Shown here in pieces: positions 1 to 10,125 of a stretch of 64,000 nt of DNA. A program made the translations under genes and the position numbers. The stretch is taken from the NCBI RefSeq assembly GCF_009727055.1, contig NC_052354.1:15177-79176 (forward strand), given 5' to 3'. The notes beneath the pieces are model-generated. The model ran no database searches and was not told the origin of the DNA. It saw only the letters and a list, made by a program, of their open reading frames with translations. Position 1 is the first letter of the stretch; every line of letters begins with the position of its first letter. Origin of the DNA: Benincasa hispida (taxonomy: Eukaryota; Streptophyta; Magnoliopsida; Cucurbitales; Cucurbitaceae).

Positions 1-1257
1 CATGTCATGTGTTTGGAGACAACATTGGTTTTGGAGTAGATATATGCCTCAAGAACGTGTTGAAGTCCGTCCCCAAGTTTAGGATTTGAAGTCCACTTAT
101 AACTTGCACTATTTTTTTTTTCCTTCTATAGTCTTAGTATTTGTTTACCATGTTAGCCTTTTATTATTTTTTTTTTTTTTGTTATTTCCAAACTTTTATT
201 CTTGTATATGGTTTTATTCTCATGGAATAAAAATTCTCTTCCAATTTTAATTCCTGTTTTCTCTGTTTTCAACGGCACTTTAAATTTATGGTGTTTTTCA
301 ACGGTTGAATAACATAATGCTTAGAAGTAAACTCAAAAATTATTTTTCTCTGTAAATTCTCAAATAGACTTTTATTTATTCAAAATATTTTCTCTCAACA
401 ATTGTTCCTTTTTAAATAAAAATAAACTTGACAGTTTGAATAAGACGAAGTACGGTAATTTTTTTTAAAAAAAAATCAAACAAATCAAATTCATCCAAAT
501 ATCTTCAATATTGATATCAAATTTATACAAATTGAATGAGTTAATTAATTAATAAAAAAATGAAATGATTAATCCAATCACTGAAAGACAAGGAAATATC
601 AAGAGAAACTCAAATATAAAAAGGAGCAAGAAGAGGGGGAAATAAAGAGAAAAAAGATCAGTTTAGGTCTGTTTAAAATTTGAATATAGAAAAAGGATAA
701 AATCCGATCTATAACAATATATAATGCTACTATTTTTTAAAAATAGATTGCTTTTTACCTTTTGTGAAATATTTTATTTACGTGATATACCACCTAAAAT
801 TAATGGTAGAAATAATTAAATATTAAGTAGTTGAAGGTTAGAAACCCGGATTTTAAATGTTGATATTGATGAAATATCGGCATCTTTATTTTATGAAAAT
901 GTTGTTGAAAATCTATACTGGAAAAAACATTTGATTTTTCCTTTTGTCTTTTTCAATAGATGGTTATACGGATATTTTAGGTCATTTCACATATAAATCA
1001 TTAAATAATCTAAATTTTTAAGAAAGAAAAAACATTCAAATTAAAAGATAATAAAAAATGAGGTTATTTAAAAATTTTCTTCTAAGATATTAAACATGAG
1101 ATTTTAAAATTCTAAAAGATTTGATCTTTTTACATTTTCTATTTTATTTTGTGAAATTTTGTTTTAATTTAATATAAATAAATATAATATTTTAAAATTT
1201 TAAAATATTTTATTTTTAACGTGATTATATATATTATTTTTCTCTCTATATATATAG
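1..1257. other. AT-rich intergenic DNA
   Basis: No gene is supported here. The first 80 bases hold a short open frame ending in TAG near 81 that could be the tail of a gene lying to the left, but nothing in it is recognisable. The rest is poly-A/T-rich DNA with long T runs near 112-120 and 168-180. Confidence 0.6.
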
Positions 1258-3376
1258 TGTCACACCCCCTTCCAGATTACTCTCATAATTTAAATGAGGA
1301 TATGACCGCGATAGTTGCTAGCCCCACTGCCAGCACCCACCACCAAAGCTCTCTAATCTAAATGTCAACCTGCTAGCTATGATATAAGGGAGAAATATTC
1401 ACGAATGGCCCAAACATCTCTAACAGAGCCCTAGTCCCTCACAAAACATGTGTACATAAACCGATCATCAACCTAAGTCCTCTTATTAAGCCGAGTCTTT
1501 AGGTGGCAAGCAGCAGCAGGATCAACCCTGAGGAATCTGACCGCTACCTGTGAAAGGAAAACACAGAGGTTCCGTGAGCTTAAAGCCTAGTGAGTGACTA
1601 TAAAATCGTATAACATTATGCATTACATTACTATAAACATGTAAATATATTAATGAGTGTTTCAAGCAATTGTCTCTAAATGTAGCTTTAAACCATTCTT
1701 AGATATCATCAGATATCATTATTCCCTAGTTGAGAACGAGCCTAAATGCTCTAGCTCCCAACTTTATTACCGACCAAAGAGACCCATACTTCGGCCTCTC
1801 ATTTCGAATCAGCTACGTGCAGTTGGCCATACTAAGTACCATCATACCTTAGGTACTTCCATTCTAGACACCTTCTCAAATTTGTCCTTCAGTATCGAGC
1901 TACTAAGATCTTTCAAATTCTCTCGGTATCATAGTTGGTCAGGTACTTTCTTAAATGTCTTTCGATACGAGGATATTTTTGTATCATTAAGTTAGTTCTG
2001 TGCTTACCCAACTACACAAGAAAACTCATTCTCTCATAGCCTTACTCTAGAAAGCATATTTTAACACTGGAACTCTAACTTGGTCTGAAATGACTACATG
2101 ACATATCTTGGCCTGTGTTACACATATACAAGTCGGGGAACATGCATTAAGTTATTCTCCATCTATTTGTTGCTTGAGAAAGTATAAATTCATCACTAAT
2201 GTCACTGTAACTTACTTGATCTTATATACATACGTATTGGAGACATTAATTCACTTAGTCACTCACCTCTCGTCAAGCTCTTAATGGTTTATACGCCTCT
2301 CCTAGCTCTTCTTGGCCTGAAAGAACATAATTCCCGGTTAAACTACTTAGAATTCTTAGTAAAATACTTCAATTAATTCATCTATTAAAGAAACTTTCAT
2401 CCATCTCTATATTATGGAGGGAACTCGTTGCTAATAGCCTTAGCACATACAAGTTGTTTTCCAAATTTGCTGAACAGATTTCAACTCCATCTTTATGAAT
2501 AAACACTTTATTCAAATTAAAATTAAAAGTATAATTACAACACAGACAGCTTTACTAGTGAGATCCCCCTGAGCGAGGTCAGCGAGATCCTCTAGAGCCA
2601 TGCTAGTAAGATCCTCTAGAGCCATGCTAGTAAGATCCTCTAGAGCGATACCAGCGAGATTCTCTAGAGCGATACCAGCGAGATCCTCTAGAGTGAGATC
2701 AAGCTTTTCCTGGCAAATTTTCATCCTAGCGATACTCACCCCAATTCCTAGCGAGATTTCCTCTATAGGCGAGATCCTCATCCCCACATCTCGCTATAAC
2801 TCCCATGGTGAACTGGTTGTTTGTTCAACCCAAGAAGCTGTCTGCTTATGCACCATTTCCCTGTTACAACTTTAAAAATTCATAACTCGAAATTCATAGC
2901 TCTTTTCAAGAAACTTCCTTCTATAAACTTGTTTAGAATTGAGTTACCTTAGAATTTCAGCTAAGAATTCTTTCTAGTTTGACCTGAAACTGCCAATCTT
3001 CACCTCAGGCCTTGATTAACCCAAGATTCTGCCTCCTCTGTTCTTTCTTCACTTCTTGTTCTTCTCCTTGTGCAATCTTCCTCCGGCAAGACAACCTCGC
3101 AAACTAGCTTCTCTCAATTTTCGAATAGCACTGATTTTTCTAAATTTGCTCATGTCAATTACCGAAACCACGCTTTTGAAGTTCTTTTTCCAAAAACTTT
3201 CCGCCGCCTCCAGAGTTCAAGGATTAACTGCTACGTCACCCCTCATTTAGTATGTTTTTCCTTCCCTTCCATCATAACTCCTATAGACAAGCATGAATTG
3301 TTACTTAATAAATATATAATATAACATTCCTTTGCTAAACATGCTTATCTAGTAAACCTAGAGTTCGGGGTTTACA
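1258..3376 (-). mobile_element. Probable solo LTR, gypsy-like
   Basis: Read on the minus strand this 2.1 kb block begins TGTAAACCCCGAAC and ends GGGGGTGTGACA. Those ends closely resemble the better supported solo LTR at 10126-12636 (TGTGAAACCCGG ... GGTGGGTGTGACA), so the two probably belong to one clade. Both also carry an internal tandem array with the word GCGAGATC. The flanks are ATAG before the element and TAG after it, so the target duplication is at best eroded and the ends are uncertain by one or two bases. No protein-coding region is seen inside, which fits an LTR. Confidence 0.55.
2585..2704. repeat. 24-bp tandem repeat, five units
   Basis: Five consecutive 24-bp units each start AGATCCTCTAGAG or a one-base variant. 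Units 1 and 2 (2585, 2609) are identical, units 3 and 4 (2633, 2657) differ by one base, and unit 5 (2681) decays in its second half. The array lies inside the probable LTR at 1258-3376. It creates unbroken shadow reading frames on both strands that should not be taken as genes. Confidence 0.85.
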
Positions 3377-4739
3377 TAGTCTTTTTGTCTCATCAATTTT
3401 TTAAGATTTTTAAAAATATAAAATATCCTGAGATTTGATATGACTAATGTAATCTATATCATTCAAAAAACCGATACATGTGAAAATGAATGAAAATCCA
3501 TATTTGAATGGTTTAAATTTATATTATCTCTATTATTTGATTTAATTAAAAAAACTCATATACATGAAAATCAATGAAAACCCATATATGGTGTAATTTT
3601 GTATTAAATCATTAAAAAAATCTATATTAAAGTGGTTAAAATTTTGGATATTTCTAATATTTGATTAATATTTGATTCAGGATCCAAATTTTATCCTTAA
3701 GAAAAAATCATACACATGAAAAGTAGGAATTTTTATTTTAAAAAAAAAAAAAGAGAAAATCAAAACCTCCCTATTTTTGTGCATACATGTTAAAAGTAGG
3801 GATTTAAAAAATTGATTTTCCGTAAAATCTCATTTTCACCCTAAAATAAGGAAAAAAGTATCCCCTATTTTTGTGCATAGACGTTAAAAGTTGGTATTTA
3901 AAAAAAAAAAAAAAACAAATAAAAAAATTAATCTCTACTACGGGGACCAATTTTTTTTTAAAAAAAATCACATTTTATATGAAAAAAAAAACCCATGTTA
4001 TTATCTGTTAATATAATTTGATTGGTTTACAAAAATAGAAAAATAAGAAAAAATATTTACACAAATAGAATTTATTTATTTTCTCTTTCTCTATCTTCTG
4101 GCTTCTACTTCTTCCTCTTCTCCTCCTCCTTCGATTTTAATTCTTCTTCTCCTTCTTCTCTATTTTTAATTTTGGTGCTAGTTCAAAAATATTAATTAGT
4201 TCTACTTCCATTATAAATCTTCTTCTTCTTCTCTATTTATATTTTTGTTGCTAGTTCAAAAATGTTAATTAAAATGACAATGTTAGACAATAGAAGACCA
4301 AATTATAGATCAAGTGATAGTAGCTTTTGGTAGTTTTGTTGCTAGTTACAAAATAGTAATTAGAATGGTAATCATAGACAATCAAAGGCCAAGTGATAGA
4401 CCAAGTAATAGAACACTATTATCTATTATAGATACACCCTTTTAATTTTCTATCAATAGATAATCATTTGGTTGCTTCTAATTATTGGTAGTTTTTTTTT
4501 TAAAGATAATTTATGATACATACACTAGACATTGTTATTGAAAATTTTGTTACTTTTAGATAGTTGTGATAATGTTTATCAAAGATAGACGCGGATAGAA
4601 GTCTATCAACGTCTGCCAGAGATATAAACTTATAGGAGTCTATAATATATAGAGGCTGATAAAAGTCTATCATTGATAGAGGCCGATTAAAGTCTATTAA
4701 TGTTAACAGTGATAAAAACTGATCGGTGTGATGTATGAC
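3377..4739. other. AT-rich intergenic DNA
   Basis: No gene is visible. The stretch holds A and T runs and diverged short duplications, for example the words around 3480-3610 (CATGAAAATCAATGAAAACCCATAT) and around 3770-3900 (TTTTTGTGCATA followed by GTTAAAAG). A pyrimidine-rich TTCTTCTCCTCC stretch lies near 4080-4170. Confidence 0.6.
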
Positions 4740-5500
4740 ATACATGAAATAGAGGATTAATGTAAATGTAACTGGTTATAAATATAATATGATAAGTTGG
4801 TTATCATATTTATTTATAATAATATTAATTATTGGATAATTATATCTTTTTCTCTAATAACCAACCGAGTGGTAGGTTATTGGTGGTTTCATGATAACCG
4901 TGAGATAAAAGGAAAAAATATTTTCCTAAATTTAGAAGATTTGCTAGAATTACCATTCTTGCAAAAGAACTCACAATTTGCTATCAAGTGAGAATTGTAT
5001 TCACTAAACGATAGCTAAAAGAGAGACTAAACAATCGTGGAGTGGCACTATACAATAGTTCACTATGTTGGTCGTAGCTAAACAGTCGCAGGGCATTTGC
5101 TATACGATAGCTTGTCGACTTCTAAATGATTGAGCATTTGTCTGTACGATAGACTCTTATCATCTTCCACTTGCTCAATCGTTTACACGATTGCTATTCC
5201 TCCGGTCTCTTCCTCTAACCAAGTCCACACAGAGCCCACACTTTTGAATTCTCATACCGAGAATACCAAGGTAGCCATTGTGTCGTTCGTGGCTCGTCTT
5301 ACTCAAGCTCGACTGGGAGTCAATTCGAGGTTTTGGAGGGCCATTTTGCTGCACGTTATGTTTGCTGTTGAATCCAACTGTCAGATTGTTGCGAGTCAGT
5401 TGTTGATGGGTCAGAGCGCGCATATGTGTGTTTTCACTTTTTGTCATTGGAAGAAAACTGAACGAGCCCAAATTCGTTACTGATCAATTAAGGGCGGAGT
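4740..5500 (+). mobile_element. Copia LTR fragment (family LTR1), 3' portion
   Basis: The stretch from GATGTATGACATACAT through the ATAATATGATAAGTTGGTTATCATATTTATTTATAA block, the TAACCGTGAGATAAAAGG block, and the AGAGCCCACAC...GAGAATACCAAGG block matches, in the same order, the 3' half of the copia LTRs at 17717-19828 (reverse complement), 22175-24775 and 43411-45576. The U3 start and the LTR end are missing, so this is a truncated remnant. Apparent reading frames here are LTR sequence. Confidence 0.75.
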
Positions 5501-7639
5501 TTCCTTGAGCAAGCAATGAGTCTTCCATTAAGGTAAGGTGTATGAAGGAATCTGGGTTCCACCTGTTATCGGTCACATTAGTTACAGCCTTATGTTCATT
5601 GTACGTTTATTTCGGGGTATTGGTAAACGGCACCTTAGACTTTGTAATGTTTTCTATGTTTTCGTGATTGTACCATATGTTATTGTTCAGGATTGCGAAT
5701 CAGGAATTTGGAACCGATCATTCTACTAACTTAAATGGAGATCCTCATGTACTGATTTCCCTTCACCTTCTTCACAGTACTCAAGAGATGAGTGAGAGAG
5801 GATGCAAGTATAACGAGGAAGGAGATTTGGGGAGGGAGAATTAAGAGAAGATGGTAGGTGGCTGTTGGAATCATAAAAAGGAAAGTAGTTTTAGGGTTTG
5901 TTTTTCGTTCTTAGTTGATCTTTTCATGTTATTCTTTTTTTCCTTTTCTTTAATTTTTGTTTTTTTTTTCCTTTTCAATCGATTTGTTTTAGAACTAATA
6001 AATTTTTATTTTAGGTTTGTGTTTTTCAAGGGTACTCTTTTTTTTTTGTATTCGTTTGCAATTTACTTGGCTTTATTTTTCCATATAATTTTTTTAACTT
6101 CTGGTGTGTTTTTCTTCATGCCTTTTTTTTCTTCTTTTTGGTTTTTTTTTTCTATTGCTTTCTTTCCTTTTAACTTTCTTCGCTTTTTTTCTTTTGTACA
6201 AGTTTCTTTACTTCCCTTAATTTTATTTCTTTTTCCAACCTTTTTTTCACTAATTTTTTTGGATTTTGTTTGTTTCCAACAACTTTTTGTTACAGGTTTT
6301 TTAATAACTTTCTCTTTCTATTTTTATTTTTTTTTCCAAAAATTCTTATTCTTTACGGGAAGGCTCAGAACTTGTGTTTCCATTTCATTATCAACAAGAA
6401 AGCACCGTCACAACGCAATATTTTAGAGATTGAAGCGAAAGCCGCCACAAATTCAGTATTTTTGTTTTCTTGTATGAAAATTATTGTTTTTGTTTCTGTT
6501 TATAGTTTAATGCAAAATTATTATTGAATGATTTGTTATATATAATTCTTATAAATTTTGATATTTATAGTTTAAAAAATTTTAGTAATTTTTAGTTTAA
6601 TATAAAATTTAATACAAATTTATGTGATTCTTTTGTTTTAATATTAACTTATGATGTTATATTGTTTTAAAAAAAAGTTTAGTTTTTTTAGTGATTTTTT
6701 TAATAATGAAAGTTTAGTTTATAGATTTGGAATACAAAATTATTAATTTGATGTTTAACATATTTTATTATTAGATTTTTTTTTTTTTAGTTAATAAGTT
6801 TGAGTTGTCAAACTAAGTTAATTTTTTTTAAAATTTTTTTAAATATTTTTGTTTGTTTTTGTTTTGTATTTAAGTTTGATATACTAGTTAAAATAGATAT
6901 AGTAAGGTTTGGTTATTTTAATGTATTGCTTTTCTTTTTTTTTTTTTTTTTTAGAAAATGGCGACGACAAATATTTGAGATTTATGTTGTTTACAAATGG
7001 GGTTAATATGATTGATTATGGGTTGTTGTGAGAGGTGATTATAGACCATCCACCAATGTGAGGGATTTTAGCCATATAAATAATGTGAACAAAAAACGCT
7101 TTTTGTTTTTGAACAATTCCATTGAAAATGGTTATGAGATGTCACTTGAATGTAGATATTAGAGAAAATCAGTATAAATAATATATTGATATTAGAAGCA
7201 AATCAGTTATGAAATAATATATTGACATCCTAATATAACAACATTCAGGATCAATAAGGTTTATGTCCATTCCAATTCCTAATGGAGTTCTCAATTGTGA
7301 TGTCACTCCGAATTTAGTGCATTTATATGTTAATATGAGTAGGGTAGGTTTAGATATAAACTTGAATGACCCTTTAGTCAGTTTGAAAATCCGACTCAAT
7401 GTACTGACCACTGTTCTGAGAAATCATTGCACCATTCTGTGATAATGAAGATATGGTGGCTAATAATCAATACAGAGATTTTTAGATCAGAAATCAGAGC
7501 AAACGATGACAGAATGAATTTGAAAGAGTTGGGTTTTGATGGTCATGAACATGAGTTACTTTCAGATACATTCAAATTTGGTATGAATGTAATAGATAAC
7601 ATTCGAGAAACATGACCCCATTGAGCCCTTGTGGATGTT
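5501..7639. other. T-rich DNA leading into a Mutator-like remnant
   Basis: From about 5880 to 6360 the plus strand is extremely T-rich and gives a phenylalanine-rich open frame that I reject as a gene. From about 6958 the DNA may already be the 5' part of the Mutator-like element that is clear from 7640 onward, because 7427-7612 has protein-like character, but I cannot place any domain there. Confidence 0.45.
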
Positions 7640-9441
7640 GAACAATACCCAAATGTATCAGGGGATGATTTGTCAAGACAAAGAAATAGTATCAATATGT
7701 CGTCAAATGTTTGCTATTAAGGTGTCACACACCATATGAAGGGTCGTAGAAATCGACATAGTGTAAAAAGTGGGTAAGGTTTGCAAATGGAGACTTCATG
7801 CAACAAAGAAAAATTTGAATGGCTTGTTTGAGATCATTGAGTATGTTGATCACAAACATGTTTTTCTCAGAACTTAGTCAAAGTCATGGTTGCAATTAGA
7901 TTCATCGATGATTGCATTAGAATTTTATGATGTTGTAAGAGAAAAACTATCTATCAACATGGCATAACTGCAGTCCGATATATATATATATAAAATAATA
8001 TATTGGATATCATGTTCCTTACCATAGGGTGTGGGAGGGCAAAAGAAAAGCATTAGCTAAAGTTTCTCAGAAAAATTGTTACCCAAGTGGTTGTATATGG
8101 TTAAGTAGTGGACAGTGAAAAAAATGCCAACTGAAGGACATGTTATCCTAACTTCTGTATTTTGGGCATTTTCTCCTTGTATAGAAGCTTTTAATAAATG
8201 CCAGCTAGTGATCCAGATAGACAGTACCCACTTGTATGGAAAATATCGAGGAAAGTTACTAATTACTACATTAGTTGATTCAAACGGACATCTTCTTCGA
8301 CTTGCATTCACCGGACATCTTCTTCGACTTGCATTCACCGGACATCTTCTTCGACTTGCATTCACCGTTGTAGAAGTCTGCAGATTCATGGGGATGGTTC
8401 TGGGAACACTTGAGAAGAATTGTTACACACAAAGAGATGTGTTTAATTTTAGATCTACATGTTGACATTATCTTAGTAGTGAACAATCCAGCAAATGGTT
8501 GGATGGGACCAAAATGTCACCATATATCCTTCTTACGACATCGTCAATAGCTTCAATAAAAAATACAAATGTAACACATTAAATAATTATATTTATCGTG
8601 TTGCATGTCAATTTCAAATTTGAAAGTTTAATAAAGTCATTGAGAACATCAAAGGAATAAATCGGAGTTGTCTGAGTTTTTTTTACAACATTGATATAGA
8701 GCAATGGACTCAAGCATACGATGAAGGGTTCAGAATATGGGTGGATAGCGACAAATCTATCAGAGTGCTTAAATGGCGTTCTCAAAGGACCTCGAATGTT
8801 GTCGATAAATACTCTTGTTTAAATAACATTCTTCAAGTGCATAAATTATTTCAAAAAAAGAAAGAAGAAATAAGAGTTGCTTTGGAGCGTCAAGATAAAT
8901 ACACCCAGTAATATTATTTTTATTTTGTAATTAACATTTTTTTCAAGTATATTTATAATACTAAGTGAGTAAAAATTCAAGTACATACATGAAAAATTAA
9001 TAAATAGATTGCAAGATCTAGTAAACATGAAGTATAGTCATACAATCCATATGAAGGTGAGTTTTTTGTGACAACCGGACGTCACAACCTTAATGCTAAA
9101 GGAGAAAATGTTCAAATACCAAGGCTAAATGGGTATGAGCAATGTTGTTCATGTATCAAGTGGAAAGTATTTGGCATTCCATGCTCACATTTTATGATAG
9201 TTTACTCACATTTTAACATGGACTATGAAGATTTTATTGAGGACTACTATAAACTATCAACGTATGTTGCATGTTACTCTCCTCGATTTCAACCTGTACC
9301 GCATGAAGATTACTAGATCGCGCACACTAATATATCTGTCTTACACGCTGACCCATCGTTATTGAGGAAACCTGGTAGACCAAAGAGTTCACAACTAGAT
9401 GGATCGGAAAAAGCCAAGTGCTTGACTATGATGTGGATTTT
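7640..9441 (+). pseudogene. Mutator-like (MULE) transposase pseudogene
   Basis: Translated pieces follow the domain order of plant MULE transposases. About 7650-7960 resembles the MuDR DNA-binding region (CKWRLHA, later QLDSS). About 8020-8060 reads YHVPYHRVWEGKRKAL. 8115-8370 reads like the catalytic core start (VFWAFSPCIEAF, then IDSTHLYGKYRGKLLI). About 8700-8830 carries the NLSECLNGVLKGPRML block. 9068-9313 is a SWIM zinc finger (CSC-x-KW-x-VFGIPCSH) followed by YYKLSTYVACYSPRFQPVPHEDY, and 9350-9400 reads LLRKPGRPKSS. The blocks lie in different frames with stops between them, so the transposase is dead. A 27-bp triplication disrupts the core at 8286. A PMD fragment follows, suggesting a MULE that carried a host-type domain. 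Confidence 0.85.
8286..8366 (+). repeat. Exact 27-bp triplication inside the transposase
   Basis: Three head-to-tail identical copies (8286-8312, 8313-8339, 8340-8366) of a unit starting GGACATCTTCTTCGACTTGC. The unit is nine codons long and in frame, repeating GHLLRLAFT three times just before VVEV. Intact MULE transposases have a single copy of this stretch (usually ending LAFAVVE). Confidence 0.95.
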
Positions 9442-9689
9442 GTAATTAGTTAGGTCATAATCGAAGGAAATGTCCTTCGTTACGAAGCTCTAGACAGTTA
9501 GGGATTTTTATTATTAATATTTTTTATCTTGTAAATATTATTTTTATTGTGCAAATAATATTTTTATCGTGTAAATGATAATTTTATTGTGTAGTTAATT
9601 TTTTTATTATAATTTATTAAGTTGTACATTTTTTTTTATTAAGTTTACACTACTTACTCGAGAAATAAATATTTTTTCTTTTAGATCAT

Positions 9690-10120
9690 GACTTTAAATC
9701 CAGAACCGATTGATCCCAATGTACTACCAATCGATTCATCAATCATCAGTTGTATGACAAGATCGTACCACTGATATTCTGTAGACGTCGAGAGGTCGTT
9801 GTTCATTGCACTATCTCACTCCACTCTCGAATACTACTGTTACTTCATACGTCTGTATTTTATGGAGTTGTTAGATTGTGATTCATTAAGCTAGATTGAC
9901 ATCTCATCACAACATTGATCGAGAGATGGAGATGGAGGTCTAAGACGCATACATTTCATGTGCCCACTGGAGAGTGCACTATCACTCTACAGAACACAAA
10001 AGTATTGTTCGAGTTACTTGTTGATGGTGAGCTCATTTTTGAAGTGATATATGATGACTGGTTGCATATTTGTCAACTATTCCTTGGTGTCCAACTGAAA
10101 ATAAAATTAAAGGATTGAGG
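9690..10120 (+). pseudogene. Plant mobile domain (PMD, MAIN-like) fragment
   Basis: The translation starts with a PEPIDPNVL-like opening near 9695 and continues, after stops, into ERWRWRSKTHTFHVPTGECT at about 9918-9977, then DDWLHICQLFLGVQL. The pattern [11 protein letters not shown]...GECTITLQD...VDGE...W..IC...LG is the hallmark of the plant mobile domain shared by MAIN-like proteins and several MULE and gypsy elements. The frame is broken by stops in its first half. The solo LTR at 10126 cuts off the rest; the bases resuming at 12637 do not give a clean continuation. Its position just after a MULE transposase in the same orientation suggests it was part of that element. Confidence 0.75.
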
Positions 10121-10125
10121 TTAAT

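Noticed and set aside
2585..2704. CRISPR-like array of 24-bp repeats
   Set aside because: Units are directly adjacent without spacers, and lie in a plant retrotransposon LTR.
5851..6426. 191-residue open frame rich in phenylalanine and leucine, like a membrane protein
   Set aside because: It arises from poly-T-rich DNA; no start context, domain or splice sites, and composition alone explains it.
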